Below are positions 21,506 through 22,952 of a stretch of 22,952 nucleotides of DNA, one piece after another. Below the pieces are notes generated by a model. It was given only the letters and a program-made list of their open reading frames with translations, was not told the origin of the DNA and did not search any database. Numbering within the stretch: position 1 is the first letter of the stretch; every line of letters starts with the position of its first letter. Origin of the DNA: Oppiella nova (Eukaryota > Arthropoda > Arachnida > Sarcoptiformes > Oppiidae). The position numbers and the translations under genes were made by a program. The DNA is taken from positions 1-22,952 of the forward strand of contig CAJPVJ010000571.1 in NCBI GenBank assembly GCA_905397405.1. Reading direction: 5' to 3'.

Positions 21506-22557
21506 CACCAATTAATCATGTTTAATTCTATATTGTTTATATTGCTGTAAATTTTTGTTTTAAAAGTCATTTGAATGAAAATATTTTGACAAACATTTGT
21601 TTTTCATTTTTGTTTTGAAACCTAAACGTAAAAATCTAATTTCTAATTGATTTTTATTTTATGCATTCATTTGTTCCTAGATTATATATAAGTTTTTTGG
21701 TGTAAATTATAGACACTTTATAAACAAATTATATATTTTATATATAATTCATTGAAATATAATAGTGTTTGACATAAGTGTTGAAAACTACAAAATTGTT
21801 TGCATATTATATATGTTATGAAACGTATTGACAAGATATTTAATAATTAATTTTAAAATTTATTAATATATATATAAATATTTTAATTAATATTATATAC
21901 TTATTGAATTGATTAAAAATCCATTTAATAATAATTCACATTACCATATAAATAGCATTCTTATAAATAAATAAATAAAATTGTTTTTTCAGATCTCATT
22001 TTAATTATATAATTATAAATAAATCTTTTTCAAAATCATATTTCAATTCATTGCTATATTATATGTAAATATTAATACTAAACAAACAATTACTAAAATC
22101 ACTCGTTTGTTAAAATTACTTAATTATATAAAATTCATTTCAAACATCGCTTAAAACTACCAAAACTTTTATGTTTCATATTTTGTGTCAATCTTTTCGC
22201 ACGATTTCATTGCTTTCTCGCAATTGATTACAAAATATAAGTTTAAATAAAAAATTCAATTTTAATTATAATACTCATTTGTTTATGAATTCATTTACAA
22301 TAATATTGTGATTATAATGTAATTTCAAAAATGATTTTTTTCTGAACACAAGAGTCAATCAAATAATAATAAAAATGAATGATTTGTTTAATAAATGCCA
22401 TTTTAATGAGTGATAAAAAATAATGAACAAATATGAACTCGGTATTTTGACAAAAATTCATTCAATCCATTAAAGAATAATACAAATAATGAATATATTC
22501 TTACTATAACTCAAAAACAATTAATAATTTGCGATAAAAATCTTAATAATAATTGTT

Positions 22558-22563
22558 TTTAAT
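22558..22563 (-). terminator. Possible poly(A) signal ATTAAA for the - strand gene
   Basis: TTTAAT on the + strand reads ATTAAA on the - strand, about 165 bp beyond the stop codon of the - strand reading frame at 22727. No AATAAA on the - strand was seen closer to that stop. The assignment is weak because the hexamer is frequent in AT-rich DNA. Confidence 0.2.
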
Positions 22564-22726
22564 TGCATACAAAGGGAACACATTTTGTCGATTTGATGAG
22601 AAAAATGATTCAATAAAATATAGTAATTATAAAATTGTTATTAAAACTCAAATTCAATTCACTCATAAAAATCTATTTAAACTATAAATACATAATAATT
22701 AATAAAATTTATATTTTTCTCTAAAA

Positions 22727-22952
22727 TCATTCGGCCCTCTTATGGCCCACACCTGTGATGATATGCCCCTCACCGGCACCGGTAGTCTGTCCGACGTGTA
22801 CAACAGTCACACCTTTAGGCGCCTGCGAGACACAACTGTCCTTCAGGTTGGCGTACGTACTGTTTGGCCGTTGTTTTAACACTTGGTTTCGTTTAGGGGT
22901 CGTCTCGATGAGCACCGACACGGGACGGACGGTTTGGCGCACATAAATGTTG
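22727..22952 (-). CDS. Probable terminal coding exon of an unrecognised gene, 5'-truncated by the window edge
   Basis: On the - strand 75 codons are open from the window edge to TGA at 22729-22727. The stop falls exactly where GC-rich, complex sequence gives way to AT-rich DNA, as expected at the end of a coding exon. The peptide includes VRQTVRPVSVLIETTPKR, ANLKDSCVSQAPKG and VTVVHVGQTTGAGEG and ends GVGHKRAE. I do not recognise a domain. It looks soluble and partly disordered. A competing + strand reading from ATG at 22742 (35 codons to CAG, with a possible donor GTTGGC) has even higher third-position GC but no in-phase continuation, so - is preferred. The gene would converge on the Slp-like gene. 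Confidence 0.5.
   Translation of the reverse strand, partial: NIYVRQTVRPVSVLIETTPKRNQVLKQRPNSTYANLKDSCVSQAPKGVTVVHVGQTTGAGEGHIITGVGHKRAE

Larger units (their letters stand above)
20593..22726. other. AT-rich intergenic DNA between convergent genes
   Basis: The stretch contains no coding-like sequence on either strand. It includes AGAATATTCT at 21260-21269, GAATATTC at 21285-21292, a (TA)n run at 21475-21502 and a short (TAAA)n at about 21963-21980. It probably holds the 3' UTRs of both flanking genes. Confidence 0.7.

Noticed and set aside
1-22952. CRISPR arrays, bacterial operons, rRNA or tRNA genes, transposase genes
   Set aside because: None were seen on either strand. The only repeats are microsatellites, the permuted duplication, the hairpin and short palindromes.

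Overview
The window is eukaryotic nuclear DNA. GC-richer coding blocks sit in a very AT-rich background, with canonical GT-AG introns from about 63 bp to 12.3 kb, many (GA)n/(GT)n/(TA)n microsatellites, and no bacterial operon structure. The coding content fits an arthropod. A mite-like or similar compact-exon arthropod is possible, but that is inference from codon and intron style only.

One gene dominates the + strand. It encodes the 3' part of a synaptotagmin-like protein of the bitesize/Slp (SYTL) family. Eight exons can be joined in one open frame: 1407-5798, 18121-18242, 18626-18760, 19268-19452, 19516-19780, 19863-20068, 20148-20356 and 20421-20563. Together they give 1884 residues and a stop. 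The first, giant exon encodes a long Ser/Asp/Glu-rich, mostly disordered region with a Cys cluster and several short predicted helices. The last five exons encode two tandem C2 domains (C2A, C2B) and end in the Slp-type terminal motif (WMDSMGDE...LWHQMMDRPN...LRPSM). The 5' end of the gene, including any start codon, lies upstream of the window.

Layout: 1-1406 is AT-rich non-coding DNA, probably upstream intron. 1407-5798 is the giant exon. 5799-18120 is a 12.3-kb intron holding microsatellites, a circularly permuted inverted duplication (9.0-9.65 kb), a near-perfect 69-bp-arm hairpin (12.8 kb), a GC-elevated island (15.5-15.8 kb) and a cluster of AGAATATTCT palindromes. 18121-20563 holds the compact C2-coding 3' end. 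20587 is a poly(A) signal. 20593-22726 is AT-rich intergenic DNA. 22727-22952 is the probable last coding exon of an unrecognised gene on the - strand, converging tail-to-tail on the Slp gene.

The most unusual structure is at 9.05-9.65 kb. Two nearly identical copies of about 180 bp of unique sequence are inverted relative to each other and also rotated in order: A-B flanked by (GA)n versus B-(GA)n-A. They are joined at a 3-bp TTA overlap. This is the arrangement expected if a small circular DNA of about 200 bp was an intermediate. I found no tRNA, rRNA, CRISPR or intact transposase gene.
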